A stretch of DNA of 64,000 nucleotides from CAYTPI01 sp964439625 (GCA_964439625.1 CAYTPI010000003.1:124001-188000); one strand, 5' to 3'. Shown: positions 17,926-27,345, counted from the stretch's first letter. Made by a program: numbers and translations. The notes: generated by a model from the sequence alone, not told the origin.

Positions 17926-18537
17926 TTACTTAGCAGCTTCGTAGCGACTCTGAACTTCGTCCCAGTTTACCACGTTCCACCATGCGGAAACATAATCACC
18001 GCGGCGGTTTTGGTAATTTAGATAGTACGCATGCTCCCACACATCCAAGCCAAGGATTGGAATGAGACCGTTAGAGATTGGATTATCCTGATTAGCGGTT
18101 GAGGTCACAACGAGTCTGCCGCCACCATCAACGCAAAGCCAACCCCAGCCACTTCCAAACTGACCCGATGCTGCCTTACTGAAGGTGTCTTTGAAGGCAT
18201 CAAAGGAGCCAAAAGTGCTGTTAATTGCATCAGCCAAGGTACCACTGGGTTCACCGCCACCGTCCGGGCTCATGGCAGGCCAGAATAACATGTGATTATA
18301 GTAGCCACCGCCATTATTGCGGACAGCCGTGCGGATTTCTTCCGGCACTGCATCAAGATCGCCAAGAATCTCAACGATACTTTTTGCAGCCAAGTCATCG
18401 TGGCCCTCAAGAGCAGCATTAAGTTTGTTGGTGTATCCGTTATGGTGTTTGGAATGGTGGATATTCATTGTACGAGAATCAATGTGTGGTTCGAGTGCAT
18501 CTTCACTGTACGATAGTGCAGGCAGTTCAAAGGCCAT
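17926..18537 (-). CDS. sodA: Superoxide dismutase (Mn/Fe family)
   Basis: Detoxifies superoxide; 203 residues, normal length. Metal ligands are H27 (NIHHSKHH), the histidine in GGGYYNHMLFW, and the aspartate and histidine in GLDVWEHAYYL. The GGGYYNH segment with glycine rather than glutamine, and STANQDNP, point to the manganese or cambialistic form. Its presence indicates exposure to oxygen. It is transcribed away from obg, with a GGAG ribosome site 7 bases before the ATG. Confidence 0.97.
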   Translation of the reverse strand: MAFELPALSYSEDALEPHIDSRTMNIHHSKHHNGYTNKLNAALEGHDDLAAKSIVEILGDLDAVPEEIRTAVRNNGGGYYNHMLFWPAMSPDGGGEPSGTLADAINSTFGSFDAFKDTFSKAASGQFGSGWGWLCVDGGGRLVVTSTANQDNPISNGLIPILGLDVWEHAYYLNYQNRRGDYVSAWWNVVNWDEVQSRYEAAK

Positions 18538-18733
18538 CTAGGAGTCTCCTTATAATTGATTTAAATTTCAACAGTAGCTGCCGTTTTGTCAGTTATGTAG
18601 ACAATACAGCTAATTTCATTGTAGCCACCGCTCCCGCAGAATTCAACGGTTACACGCAGTATGGCGGGTTATTACGCTAAGAAACACACCGGAATTACTA
18701 ATCAGCGATCAAGTGCGGTATGCTTCGGAGGCT

Positions 18734-19987
18734 ATGTTTCTTGATGAAGTTACGATACGAGTCAAAGCAGGTGACGGTGGGGATGGCCTAGTTTCTTTCC
18801 GTCGTGAAAAATACGAACCACGTGGTGGCCCAAATGGCGGGGATGGCGGGCGCGGCGGGGATGTTGTGCTGCAAGTTGATCCTCGCCTAAATACGCTTCG
18901 TCACTTCGATAATAATCGTTTATATATAGCCGAAGATGGTAAACGAGGCGGTAGTTCTAATAAAACAGGCGCCACAGGGGCGGCTACTGTTCTGGAAGTG
19001 CCCCCTGGCACAATTGTGAGAGATGCAGACACGGGCGAATTAGTTGCTGATCTTACCGGTGATAACGAGCGTGCGATCGTAACGTTTGGCGGCCGGGGTG
19101 GTCGAGGAAATGCGCGCTTTAAATCAGCGACACACCAAGCACCCCGGATGGCAGAACGGGGAGAGCCTGGTGGCATCCGTTCGCTTGCTCTCGAACTCAA
19201 ACTAATAGCAGATATTGGCATTATCGGGGTTCCCAACGCAGGAAAATCTACATTACTATCGGTGATTAGTGGCGCAAAGCCCAAGATAGCCAATTATCCT
19301 TTTACCACATTAATCCCGAATTTGGGGGTTGTTAAGCTAGATTATCAGGAAATGATATTTGCTGACATTCCTGGATTGGTCGAAGGGGCTCATCAGGGCG
19401 TTGGGTTAGGTCATAGTTTTTTACGACATATTCAGCGAACACGGCTGTTGGTTCACCTACTTGATGGAACATCAGATAACCCAGTCGCGGACTACAACCA
19501 AATCAATACAGAGTTAACGTTATTTAATGAGAAGCTCCTAGAAAAACCTCAAGTCGTCGTGTTAAACAAAGTTGAATTGCCCCAGACTATGACCCATTGG
19601 GATGCTGTTCAAAAAGCGGCTGCCGCTGATGGCTACCCAGCATTTGCCATATCAGCGTTCACCCGCGAAGGAGTTCAGGCATTGCTATACACGCTGAAAG
19701 AGATGCGTGACGCGCTCCCAGCGCCCGCGATGACTGAAGAAGTCCCCGTATTCACTTTAGAAGACGAAGAAGTCTTTGAGGTAAAGGTGGAAGATGGCAT
19801 GTTCTACGTCACCGGTGCGCGCATTGAGCGCGCAGCAGCGATGACTTATTGGCAGTATGATGAGGCAGTGGTTCGTTTTCATCGCATTCTGACTGCCTTG
19901 GGTATCACCGATGCACTACTTGCCGCTGGGGTCGAAGAAGGCGACACGGTTATAATTGGCGAGCATGAGCTGGAATGGGTCAACTAG
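18734..19987 (+). CDS. obg: Obg family GTPase (ObgE/CgtA)
   Basis: Ribosome-assembly and stress-linked GTPase, 417 residues. The glycine-rich Obg fold occupies residues 1-158 (KAGDGGDGLVSFRREKY, GGPNGGDGGRGGDV). The G domain follows, with the Walker A loop GVPNAGKST, switch region YPFTT, DIPGLVEGA and NKVE. A C-terminal OCT domain (EVFEVKVEDG, ARIERAAAM, GVEEGDTVIIGEHELEW) completes it. An upstream GTG at 18713 is in frame, but the GGAG site at 18727 supports ATG 18734. nadD starts 4 bases after its stop. Confidence 0.97.
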   Translation: MFLDEVTIRVKAGDGGDGLVSFRREKYEPRGGPNGGDGGRGGDVVLQVDPRLNTLRHFDNNRLYIAEDGKRGGSSNKTGATGAATVLEVPPGTIVRDADTGELVADLTGDNERAIVTFGGRGGRGNARFKSATHQAPRMAERGEPGGIRSLALELKLIADIGIIGVPNAGKSTLLSVISGAKPKIANYPFTTLIPNLGVVKLDYQEMIFADIPGLVEGAHQGVGLGHSFLRHIQRTRLLVHLLDGTSDNPVADYNQINTELTLFNEKLLEKPQVVVLNKVELPQTMTHWDAVQKAAAADGYPAFAISAFTREGVQALLYTLKEMRDALPAPAMTEEVPVFTLEDEEVFEVKVEDGMFYVTGARIERAAAMTYWQYDEAVVRFHRILTALGITDALLAAGVEEGDTVIIGEHELEWVN

Positions 19988-19991
19988 CTTG

Positions 19992-20588
19992 ATGAGGATA
20001 GGCCTGTTTGGCGGTACCTTCGACCCACCCCACTATGCTCACCTCATTCTAGCGGAACGAACACGCGATGCGTTGCAATTGGACAAGGTGTTTTGGGTGC
20101 CAGCGGGAGACCCGCCCCACAAACGTCTCGAAATCCTCACTGCCGCCCACAGACGCGCTGATATGATCCGCTTAGCAATTGCTCAAAACCCCGCATTTGA
20201 GTTGTCAACGCTGGATGTTGACCGACCTGGCCCGCATTACACTGTAGATATGGTGGCTCAGTTTAGAAACACATACCCAGATGCCAGTGTATATTTTCTA
20301 ATGGGTGGTGACTCATTATTTGACTTGGCTCAGTGGCATCAACCTCAGCGACTCATTGAACTGGCTCAATTAGTAGTCATGCAGCGCCCGAGTATTCAGT
20401 TTGATATCGATGCGCTATCACTTCAGATTAGCGGTTTGAAGGGTAGAGTTATCGTTTTAGATGCACCACTAGTTGAAATTGCATCAACAGACATTCGCAC
20501 CATGTGTTCACAAAACAAATCGATTAGATACCTGCTCCCACATGACGTTCATGCATATATTCAAGAACACAAACTGTATCAAGCGTAA
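19992..20588 (+). CDS. nadD: Nicotinate-nucleotide adenylyltransferase
   Basis: NAD biosynthesis enzyme that adenylates nicotinate mononucleotide. About 198 residues. The nucleotidyltransferase motif GGTFDPPHYAHL is at the N-terminus, VPAGDPPHK and MGGDSLFDLAQWH are family blocks, and the C-terminal ISTDIR-type motif appears as ASTDIRTMC. The ATG at 19992 follows the obg stop by 4 bases; an earlier in-frame ATG at 19956 would lie inside obg and is less likely. The obg-nadD order is common in bacteria. Confidence 0.96.
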   Translation: MRIGLFGGTFDPPHYAHLILAERTRDALQLDKVFWVPAGDPPHKRLEILTAAHRRADMIRLAIAQNPAFELSTLDVDRPGPHYTVDMVAQFRNTYPDASVYFLMGGDSLFDLAQWHQPQRLIELAQLVVMQRPSIQFDIDALSLQISGLKGRVIVLDAPLVEIASTDIRTMCSQNKSIRYLLPHDVHAYIQEHKLYQA

Positions 20589-22302
20589 CCGACTGTACAC
20601 TCTAACAGTGCTACTACTGGCGTGCCTATGGTTAGCGGGCTGTGGTGAAGAAGCAACGACTATTGACGCAACTCCAGCCGCTACTGCCGCACCCACCCCA
20701 ACGCGCTTACCTGAAGATCGAGGCCCATTGGTTACTCCTACCGTGCCATCGGTACAGGTGAGTTCACTTGAACGAATTCGTGAGACTGGTTTTGTGCGAG
20801 TAGGTGTTCTTTATAACTTGGAGCCATTTAGTTATGTTGATGAAACAGGCAACCTAGGCGGTTTCGAGTACGCGCTTCTGAATGCTATCGGTGAGGTATG
20901 GGACGTTGAGGTTCGCTTTATCCAAGTCACGCGCCAGACACGGCTTGAAATGCTTTTATCCGGCGAAGTGGACATCCTCGCAGCGGCCACACCAAAAAAC
21001 CGAACGCTCGATCAGTTTGTGGATTATACAGGCACTATTTTTCTCGGTGGATATGGTCTGCTTGTTAACGATGGAAACGTAGAAGTGAGCGTAGCTGAAT
21101 TAGCGGGGCAGCCAGTTGGACATATCGCTGGAGATGAGGCTCGTTCTGTTATCGAGGCGGCTGGCATGCAGCCCGTCGAATTCGAGTCAAGCGATGTTGC
21201 CATCGCCGCACTACAAACGGGTTCCATCGAAGCTTTTAGTGACCGTCGCGAAGACTTGATGTTAATAGCCAGTTCAGCAAGCGGCGTTGATATTGCGAAC
21301 GAACTGGTGCAGGAAGAAAGATTAGCATTAGCTGTTCGTGAAGGAGATACCGCACTCCGGGATTTACTCGATTTAACGCTACAATCGTTAGCTGATGAAG
21401 GTGTCTTTAGCCAAATCTTTTCGACTACCTTTTATCGCTTCACAGCAGATAGTTATCGAAGCTACCTCGGTGAGACAACCCACACATTCGAGTCATTTCC
21501 GGATGAAGTTGATACGGCATCTACACTCGACAGGCTGCGTGCAGGCGAGGCAATTCGGGTTGCAGGTTTGACGTTGGATGCGGAACCTGAGCCATTTGAT
21601 GGGCAAAGTATCGTAGACGGATTTAACCGCGCCTTAGTCAATGAGATGGCTCGTCGTTGGAATGTCCCTGTGGTCGAGATACCAAACAGCCTCAATGAAG
21701 AAGGACTTAACCTACTACAGCAAAATGATGCGGACTTGGTTGTTGGCATCACACCAGATCGAGGTTTGATAGGACGTGTTACCTACAGCGCACCTTATTA
21801 CCAACGGGGCATTCTAATTGCACATCTGGAAGACGTTACAGTGGATGGTATCAATGACCTCGATTTCCGAGATACATTAGCGCTTCCGCCTACAGCCGTG
21901 ACGAGTGACTTAATTGAGGATAACAATGGTTTTCCGGCCTATCAGGAAACAGACGAACTTGAAGCGGCTTATGAAGCGCTGCTCGAACGTGGGCCAACTG
22001 CACTCGTCGGTGATGAGTTGACCATTATTTTGATGAGTCAATCGAGCGAAGATATTGAAATAGCCGACGAAAAATACCGACCAGTTGACCAGGTTATTGG
22101 TATGCGTGCGACGGATAATGAACTTCATGCGTTAGTCAACTATACGCTTCAGGACATCGTCAGTGAGGGCGTAATGACAACGCTGGCTGACCAGTATTTT
22201 GGGAATTATGTCCGCGAAGATGATCAGCTCCCACTACCAAATGAAGGGGTTTTTATCTGGCCTGGAGACGGCAGTTACCTCAATATTGGACAATACAGGT
22301 AG
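20551..22302 (+). CDS. Lipoprotein with two tandem SBP_bac_3 domains
   Basis: A roughly 583-residue predicted lipoprotein with the lipobox LAGC, followed by a Pro/Thr-rich linker (TPAATAAPTPTRLPEDRG). Two amino-acid-type solute-binding modules come next: one starting RIRETGFVRVGVLYNLEPFSY, with a GGFEYALLNAIGE ligand loop, and a second starting LRAGEAIRVAGLTLDAEPEPF. Both modules end with the LADEGVF/VSEGVMTTLADQYFG type helix. The start is uncertain because the signal region overlaps the end of nadD by 38 bases; ATG 20551 is the best candidate. No permease genes accompany it. Confidence 0.8.
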   Translation: MHIFKNTNCIKRNRLYTLTVLLLACLWLAGCGEEATTIDATPAATAAPTPTRLPEDRGPLVTPTVPSVQVSSLERIRETGFVRVGVLYNLEPFSYVDETGNLGGFEYALLNAIGEVWDVEVRFIQVTRQTRLEMLLSGEVDILAAATPKNRTLDQFVDYTGTIFLGGYGLLVNDGNVEVSVAELAGQPVGHIAGDEARSVIEAAGMQPVEFESSDVAIAALQTGSIEAFSDRREDLMLIASSASGVDIANELVQEERLALAVREGDTALRDLLDLTLQSLADEGVFSQIFSTTFYRFTADSYRSYLGETTHTFESFPDEVDTASTLDRLRAGEAIRVAGLTLDAEPEPFDGQSIVDGFNRALVNEMARRWNVPVVEIPNSLNEEGLNLLQQNDADLVVGITPDRGLIGRVTYSAPYYQRGILIAHLEDVTVDGINDLDFRDTLALPPTAVTSDLIEDNNGFPAYQETDELEAAYEALLERGPTALVGDELTIILMSQSSEDIEIADEKYRPVDQVIGMRATDNELHALVNYTLQDIVSEGVMTTLADQYFGNYVREDDQLPLPNEGVFIWPGDGSYLNIGQYR

Positions 22303-22307
22303 ATTAA

Positions 22308-24572
22308 TTAGGTCATTTCAGAATATGCGGTATGAACTAGGATCGTATAGATCTCTCTAGGTGCTACAGTTAGAATAATTGGCCCGCCGCTTGCACCTGT
22401 TATCTGCTGAATTTTCGTCGATTCATCCATTGATACCTGCCATGCGGGCCCATGTGGCAAGTTAATCTGACAGTGAACTTGAATGACCTCCTTAGCAATA
22501 CTATACCCCCGGATAATCACGCCCTCAGTGCTGATCGACATTTTAACAGCGCTTATGATGAACTCCGGATGATCAACTTCGATCAGGCTGAGGGTTGGTG
22601 GCAGCAAACGGGCAGACGGGCCCGAGTGGATGACAGCGCGCGGAATGCTCTGAAACGCAAGGGCCTGCTGCCAAGCCTCAATATAGCCGTCATGATGAGG
22701 GATGATGGCATAAGAGTAATCATGATTTGCATGCTCTTGGGCGTCTGGAACTAGGACTGCTTGACCATCAACGTAAGAGGTACCTACCGCACGTAAAAGC
22801 GTAAGTAAAAAGGTGACACCATCAGCTTCAAGTACAGCCGCCGCTTCTGGCATGCCAAAGCTTGCTATGGTCAGGCCCACTTCATCATCATAAGCAGAGA
22901 CAAGCCCATGTTGGGGCATTGTTTGCTCTGTAAGCGTGCGTTCAACTATCTCGAACTGCCCGCCCCAATAGGCAACATGGCTCAGAATGGGTGTAGGAAA
23001 TCTTACTTGTAAGCGGTGATCTGAGGCGTTGTTGGTAACAAAGACTGAAACGTCCAGGCGAGGGACACCCGGGGTTAAGTGTAGATTAGTCATAATTGAA
23101 ATAGGCACAAATTGTGCCGTGAGTTGAAGTCGGCCCGTTCCATCAGACTTGAGATGCTGTGGCAACCTAAAAATTTGCAGAAATTGTAAGTACTGTCCCG
23201 TGGCGTCCGTATGGCGCTGAACTGCAAGGGGTGTGTTGGTGGCTACGCGAATAAGCGTATCAAACTCAGGTTCTTTATATGCTTGTAACGAACCAGCATC
23301 GCCCCCATCCACAAACTGATTGAGCCCAGAAAATACGGTTCCTGTACGCTTATCAAAGAGGGTCAGCGTGCCCTCTTCTCGGTCAACGGTTACGCTCAGA
23401 AATGCGTTTTCAATTGTGTCTGAGACGTCTGTCTTAAACCCAGGACCAACAGGTTGCTCAGAGAGGGTTAATCGATACGTCTTATATCCAAAGCCAGGAA
23501 CATCCGTCGCGATGAAGTGAGCGGTCGATTGGTGTCCTTCAAAGTCGGGCACTTCCACTGGCGTCGTCACGGCATGCGCATCAACCGCGACGATGTGTTG
23601 AGCATCAGCGAGGCTATCCTCCAGGGTAGCGGTTACAACAGCGGTTTGAGCAAGCGGCGCAGGATTAATGACAGTGACGAATGTACCAGTTTGCTCAGAT
23701 GAGAAGTCAGATGTATCTACCTGTTGTAAAAGATAACCTACGGATTTTTCAGACAATTGGGATGCAAGCTGATCCACTTGAACCATCCTGGTCTTGACTT
23801 CACGATACACATCATCATGCCCGAAACCAGAGAGGATCGCGTCAGATTGGTTTTGCAGTAGAGATTGCCAAGCATGACGTAGCAACTCAGGTTCAATTAG
23901 ATCGGCTGGCTGGAGCAATCTAAGGTAAGCTGCAAGTGGTTCCACCCACCGAAGTAATTCCGTTTCAGCCGCGTAATTTTGCTGCTTCAACCAAAGCCGC
24001 GCGCTGTAGCGTCCCCGATCAGTATCGGTGATACGTTCAGACAGCATTTGACTGCGCCGACTATGCCGTTTTGGCAATTGATAATGCCGCGTTTGGTCTT
24101 GCAACCCCCGTGGTAAAAAATAATCGCCTGTGGAAGCTGATGTATTATCAATTAACGTGAGACTGAAACCATTGAGAAGCTGAACCAACTGCCCTATCCG
24201 CGACTCTACGACCAGATACTCTGCCAGAGGCACATTGAGTTCCTGTGCAACATTCCGCCCTTCTAATAAATTTCTCACCAGCGACTCAGCGCTGACCAAA
24301 AATGGGGCTGGTTCAAGATACCAAGGGCCAAACAACAGTTGGCCACCCGCCGCAACCTCATGTATCAGGTCATTTTCTGAGGTATATATATCTAGATAAT
24401 CTTGAAGAAGAAGAACAGACTGGCCAACATTTACGACAACGTCTTCAGTTGTACCAAACGTACTCATTAATTCCCGAAAAATATACAGATATTCAAGCCG
24501 CCGACGTTCAAATAAGTGACGTCCTTCGCGTTCCCATGAAGCAATGACATAGCGTCGTCTGCGCTGCGTCAT
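22308..24572 (-). CDS. Degenerate GH38 (alpha-mannosidase-like) protein
   Basis: A 754-residue protein with the overall plan of family 38 alpha-mannosidases. The N-terminal block shows GQSVLLLQDYLDI, GPWYLEPAPFLVSAESLVRNLLEG and a helical middle domain; large beta domains follow with VTVDREEGTLTLFDKRTG. The catalytic residues look lost: the HWDREW zinc motif is SWEREG (S12, E14), the PDSFGH nucleophile motif reads VVESRIG, and the HDSICG histidine is absent. It is therefore probably inactive as a mannosidase, or uses another site. ATG 24572 lies 2 bases after the EamA stop; TTG 24578 is an alternative. The pair forms an operon. Confidence 0.68.
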   Translation of the reverse strand: MTQRRRRYVIASWEREGRHLFERRRLEYLYIFRELMSTFGTTEDVVVNVGQSVLLLQDYLDIYTSENDLIHEVAAGGQLLFGPWYLEPAPFLVSAESLVRNLLEGRNVAQELNVPLAEYLVVESRIGQLVQLLNGFSLTLIDNTSASTGDYFLPRGLQDQTRHYQLPKRHSRRSQMLSERITDTDRGRYSARLWLKQQNYAAETELLRWVEPLAAYLRLLQPADLIEPELLRHAWQSLLQNQSDAILSGFGHDDVYREVKTRMVQVDQLASQLSEKSVGYLLQQVDTSDFSSEQTGTFVTVINPAPLAQTAVVTATLEDSLADAQHIVAVDAHAVTTPVEVPDFEGHQSTAHFIATDVPGFGYKTYRLTLSEQPVGPGFKTDVSDTIENAFLSVTVDREEGTLTLFDKRTGTVFSGLNQFVDGGDAGSLQAYKEPEFDTLIRVATNTPLAVQRHTDATGQYLQFLQIFRLPQHLKSDGTGRLQLTAQFVPISIMTNLHLTPGVPRLDVSVFVTNNASDHRLQVRFPTPILSHVAYWGGQFEIVERTLTEQTMPQHGLVSAYDDEVGLTIASFGMPEAAAVLEADGVTFLLTLLRAVGTSYVDGQAVLVPDAQEHANHDYSYAIIPHHDGYIEAWQQALAFQSIPRAVIHSGPSARLLPPTLSLIEVDHPEFIISAVKMSISTEGVIIRGYSIAKEVIQVHCQINLPHGPAWQVSMDESTKIQQITGASGGPIILTVAPREIYTILVHTAYSEMT

Positions 24573-24574
24573 TC

Positions 24575-25510
24575 TCAAACCGTTCCATCCATTTTGGCTA
24601 TTGCGTTAGACACCTGCCGTCTAACAAGACGGTCAATAAAGAAAGCCACAGTAATTCCAGCAATCACAGTGGCTGCACCCACCAACTGGCTCGTTGTGGG
24701 CGACTCAGCCAGAAAAATGATAGCCAGTAGAATTGAGAATACCGCTTCACCAATGATTGAAACCGCCACAAAGGATGCCGAAATATGACGCATTGCTTCG
24801 TTGATGGCACTATGACCAATAAGCTGCGGCACAATCCCAACAGCCAACAACCATGGAAGCACCGTGATAGGAATTACAGTTGCTGGAGTTCCAAAGACTG
24901 CTGATGTGACAATCAACAAGGCGGCAGCACTTGAATAAACAACTGTCAGATACAGCAGCAGAGAGACTTCATTCCGAACAACTCTGCCGATCATAAAATA
25001 ACCAGCACCAGCTAAGGCACCAAGCAGAGCAAGCGCATCCCCTAATAGTGTTGCTGTCCCCTCTACTGCCGTTCGTCCTGTCTGCGAGATAATGACTCCA
25101 CCCACAATTACAACTATGATAGCGCCCCACATAAAAGGATGAACATTTTCACGCAAAACAAACGGCGACAGAAGTGCAACCCAGATTGGTGTCGTTGTTA
25201 CCAATACGACTGAATTTGTGACGGATGTCAGCTCGAGGGAGGTAATCCAAGAGGCAAAATGAATGGCGAGAAAAAGTCCGCTTAGCGTCATTAACAGCAC
25301 AAGATTTGTACTAATTGCTTCAACTGTACGCCAAGATCGCTTGCAGAGAGAGATAAGCATTACACCAACGGCAGCAATGGTCATACGATAGGACGCAATC
25401 ACTATCGACGCTGCCCCGGCCTGTTGAGCAAAGCGGATGAGTGTCGATGCCGCGGACACGGCTAAAATGCCGACAACAAGTATAATAAAGGGTCGGATAC
25501 GTGATCGCAT
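24575..25510 (-). CDS. EamA/DMT-family permease
   Basis: An inner-membrane transporter of 311 residues with about ten hydrophobic helices in two EamA repeats (roughly residues 8-140 and 150-290). Typical motifs are the N-terminal IRFAQQAGAASIVIASYRM and LVLVTTTPIWVALLSPFVLRE in the first repeat, and PQLIGHSAINEAMRHISAS in the second. Substrates of this family vary and cannot be assigned. The end runs directly into the degenerate GH38 gene, so the two are probably co-expressed. Confidence 0.9.
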   Translation of the reverse strand: MRSRIRPFIILVVGILAVSAASTLIRFAQQAGAASIVIASYRMTIAAVGVMLISLCKRSWRTVEAISTNLVLLMTLSGLFLAIHFASWITSLELTSVTNSVVLVTTTPIWVALLSPFVLRENVHPFMWGAIIVVIVGGVIISQTGRTAVEGTATLLGDALALLGALAGAGYFMIGRVVRNEVSLLLYLTVVYSSAAALLIVTSAVFGTPATVIPITVLPWLLAVGIVPQLIGHSAINEAMRHISASFVAVSIIGEAVFSILLAIIFLAESPTTSQLVGAATVIAGITVAFFIDRLVRRQVSNAIAKMDGTV

Positions 25511-25621
25511 AAGTAGTTGTTAACGCTATGTGAGCGTAGCATATCCGACATGAGGCAATTGTACGAATCAGTTGAGACCAACAAATGGCTCCAACTGTTT
25601 TGTGCATATTCTATTTAGTGA

Positions 25622-26575
25622 TTACTTATCTCGGTTGAGCACCAAGTCAACAATTTCGGCGAGTTCATCACGATAGTTATTATCTGGCAGAACCTTTAGC
25701 TTCTTAAGAGCCTTGCTCGCCAGGTTTGCTGCAAGAACTTTCCCAGCTTGGACTGCCCCACCATCGAGCAACTTACGACGTAGAGCCAAAACAGGATCTT
25801 CTTCGTCGATATTTTCATGTGGTTCGGCTACTGCCATACCATACTGGTGACCGTTACCACCACCGGCAACAGCGGTTGCGAGGGCGGCCATCCCCTTGCC
25901 CTGAGCAGCATCTAGGCCAACACCTTTGCCGGTGACGCGTGGGTCGCCGATGAGGTCAAGCATGTCGTCTACGATTTGGAATGTCATTCCAACGTAATAG
26001 CCGTAGCGTTTCATCGCCTCGATTTGCTTATCATTTCCTTCAGCGAGCTTTGCACCCAAAACCGAAGCAGCTTCGAATAAGGAGGCCGTCTTCTTAGCGA
26101 TAATCTTTTCGTACGTCTCTCTATTAAAACTGTTTGTCTTAGCTGCATGGGCTTGCAACGTTTCACCCTCGACCAAGGCGACAGTTGCTTTAGCCAGATC
26201 GATGTTTAAATCTTTGTATGGCGACATCAGTTCGTAGACTTTGGTAAAGAGGTAGTCACCGGTAAGCAGGGCGAAAGTTCTACCCCAACGCTCATTAATA
26301 GTCACCCTACCCCGCCGCGTTGACGCATGATCGTTAATGTCATCATGGACAAGCGTCGCCGTATGGACAAGCTCTAAGGCGGCAGCTACCGGAACAACTC
26401 GTTCCAAATTTTCTCCGCCCAACGAGCTGTAAACAAGAAACATAATACGCGGGCGCACACGCTTGCCACCAGCAGAAATAATATGCTGACTCGCTTCCTC
26501 GAGAACGGGAACGTCAGTCTTTACAACATCCAGCATAAGCTGGTCGGTTGCTACAATAGCATCGCTGATATTCAT
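25622..26575 (-). CDS. Polyprenyl diphosphate synthase
   Basis: Trans-prenyltransferase, about 317 residues, making medium or long isoprenoid chains for quinones or other lipids. The motifs are GGKRVRPR, the first aspartate-rich DDINDHASTRRGR and the second DDMLDLIGD. After the conserved TGKGVGLDAAQGK there is an extra glycine-rich, acidic stretch (AGGGNGHQYG, NIDEEDP) of about 30 residues before the final helices. The ATG at 26575 follows a GGAGG site by 11 bases; a TTG at 26593 is also in frame. A Rex-type palindrome lies 80 bases upstream. Confidence 0.93.
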   Translation of the reverse strand: MNISDAIVATDQLMLDVVKTDVPVLEEASQHIISAGGKRVRPRIMFLVYSSLGGENLERVVPVAAALELVHTATLVHDDINDHASTRRGRVTINERWGRTFALLTGDYLFTKVYELMSPYKDLNIDLAKATVALVEGETLQAHAAKTNSFNRETYEKIIAKKTASLFEAASVLGAKLAEGNDKQIEAMKRYGYYVGMTFQIVDDMLDLIGDPRVTGKGVGLDAAQGKGMAALATAVAGGGNGHQYGMAVAEPHENIDEEDPVLALRRKLLDGGAVQAGKVLAANLASKALKKLKVLPDNNYRDELAEIVDLVLNRDK

Positions 26576-26655
26576 TATTGGTTGATCCTCCAATCGAAGG
26601 AAGGAGACTGCTGCTTTTACATGATACTGAACGGATTATACATTCTGTAACCAGA

Positions 26656-26673
26656 TTGTGCCAATTATCACAA
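26656..26673. promoter_or_regulatory. Candidate Rex operator
   Basis: TTGTGCCAATTATCACAA matches the 18-base palindromic form TTGTG-N8-CACAA of Rex sites, with AATT symmetric at the centre (14 of 18 positions symmetric). It lies upstream of the polyprenyl synthase, within 1 kb of the rex gene. Confidence 0.5.
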
Positions 26674-26696
26674 ACCAATCTACGACAATTTCTACA

Positions 26697-27248
26697 TTAC
26701 GAATGATTATTCTCAGAAGGGTTAACTAGCGCTATTGCTTCAATATCAGGCGGACCAGAGCGAGCTAGGATAGACTCAAGAGCAATTTGTGCGAATTGAA
26801 AGAAAGCCTGCATATCTTGAACTCGGCCTAAATAGTGATCAGCCAGCACTTCATCTTCTTTGGAAAGATTAGGCATCGCCTTTTCGAGCTTTTCAGCACT
26901 ATCTCGAAGCACCTCAAGAGCAATACCAACCTCGCGACGTTCACGACTTTCTATAACAGAGCGAATAATCTTCCAAAAATCACCCTCTGCCTCATAGTAC
27001 TTACGCCGGTCGCCTTTAACCCAGACCTCACGAACCATGTTCCAGCGCTCCAACGAGCGCATGTTCATGCTAACACTGGCTTTCGACTTATCTACGATAA
27101 GTTCTAAATCATCCAAGGAAAGCGGTTCTGGGCTCATCAGTAATGCGCCGTAAAGGTGTCCCATGACGGCGCTAAACCCGAAAAATGACGCTAATTTACC
27201 CAACCCTTGGATAGTATCATCACGAACTACTTCTAAGTTTTCATTCAT
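26697..27248 (-). CDS. GbsR/MarR-like transcription regulator
   Basis: A 183-residue winged-helix regulator of the GbsR/OpuAR type. The N-terminal helices (GLGKLASFFGFSAVMGHLYGALLM) lead into the recognition region LDDLELIVDKSKASVSMNMRSLERWNMV, the wing GDRRKYYEAEGDFW, and a long C-terminal dimerisation helix. Members elsewhere control osmoprotectant or transporter genes. Here it is divergent from rex and upstream of the polyprenyl synthase on the same strand. The target is unknown. Confidence 0.85.
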   Translation of the reverse strand: MNENLEVVRDDTIQGLGKLASFFGFSAVMGHLYGALLMSPEPLSLDDLELIVDKSKASVSMNMRSLERWNMVREVWVKGDRRKYYEAEGDFWKIIRSVIESRERREVGIALEVLRDSAEKLEKAMPNLSKEDEVLADHYLGRVQDMQAFFQFAQIALESILARSGPPDIEAIALVNPSENNHS

Positions 27249-27307
27249 AATTGTATTTTCACATAGTATTAAATCCGGTGAAGTTGAAAGCGATTGTATT
27301 CGACTTT

Positions 27308-27345
27308 ACAGGTAGGCACAAGCGCACTTCGATGTTTTTACCTGT
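27308..27345. repeat. Inverted repeat between gbsR-like gene and rex
   Basis: ACAGGTA at 27308-27314 is inverted as TACCTGT at 27339-27345, inside the 179-base divergent promoter region. A TTGTGAAAAAA-like half-site (read on the minus strand, 27345-27355) partly overlaps the right arm. It could be an operator for either regulator. Confidence 0.3.
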
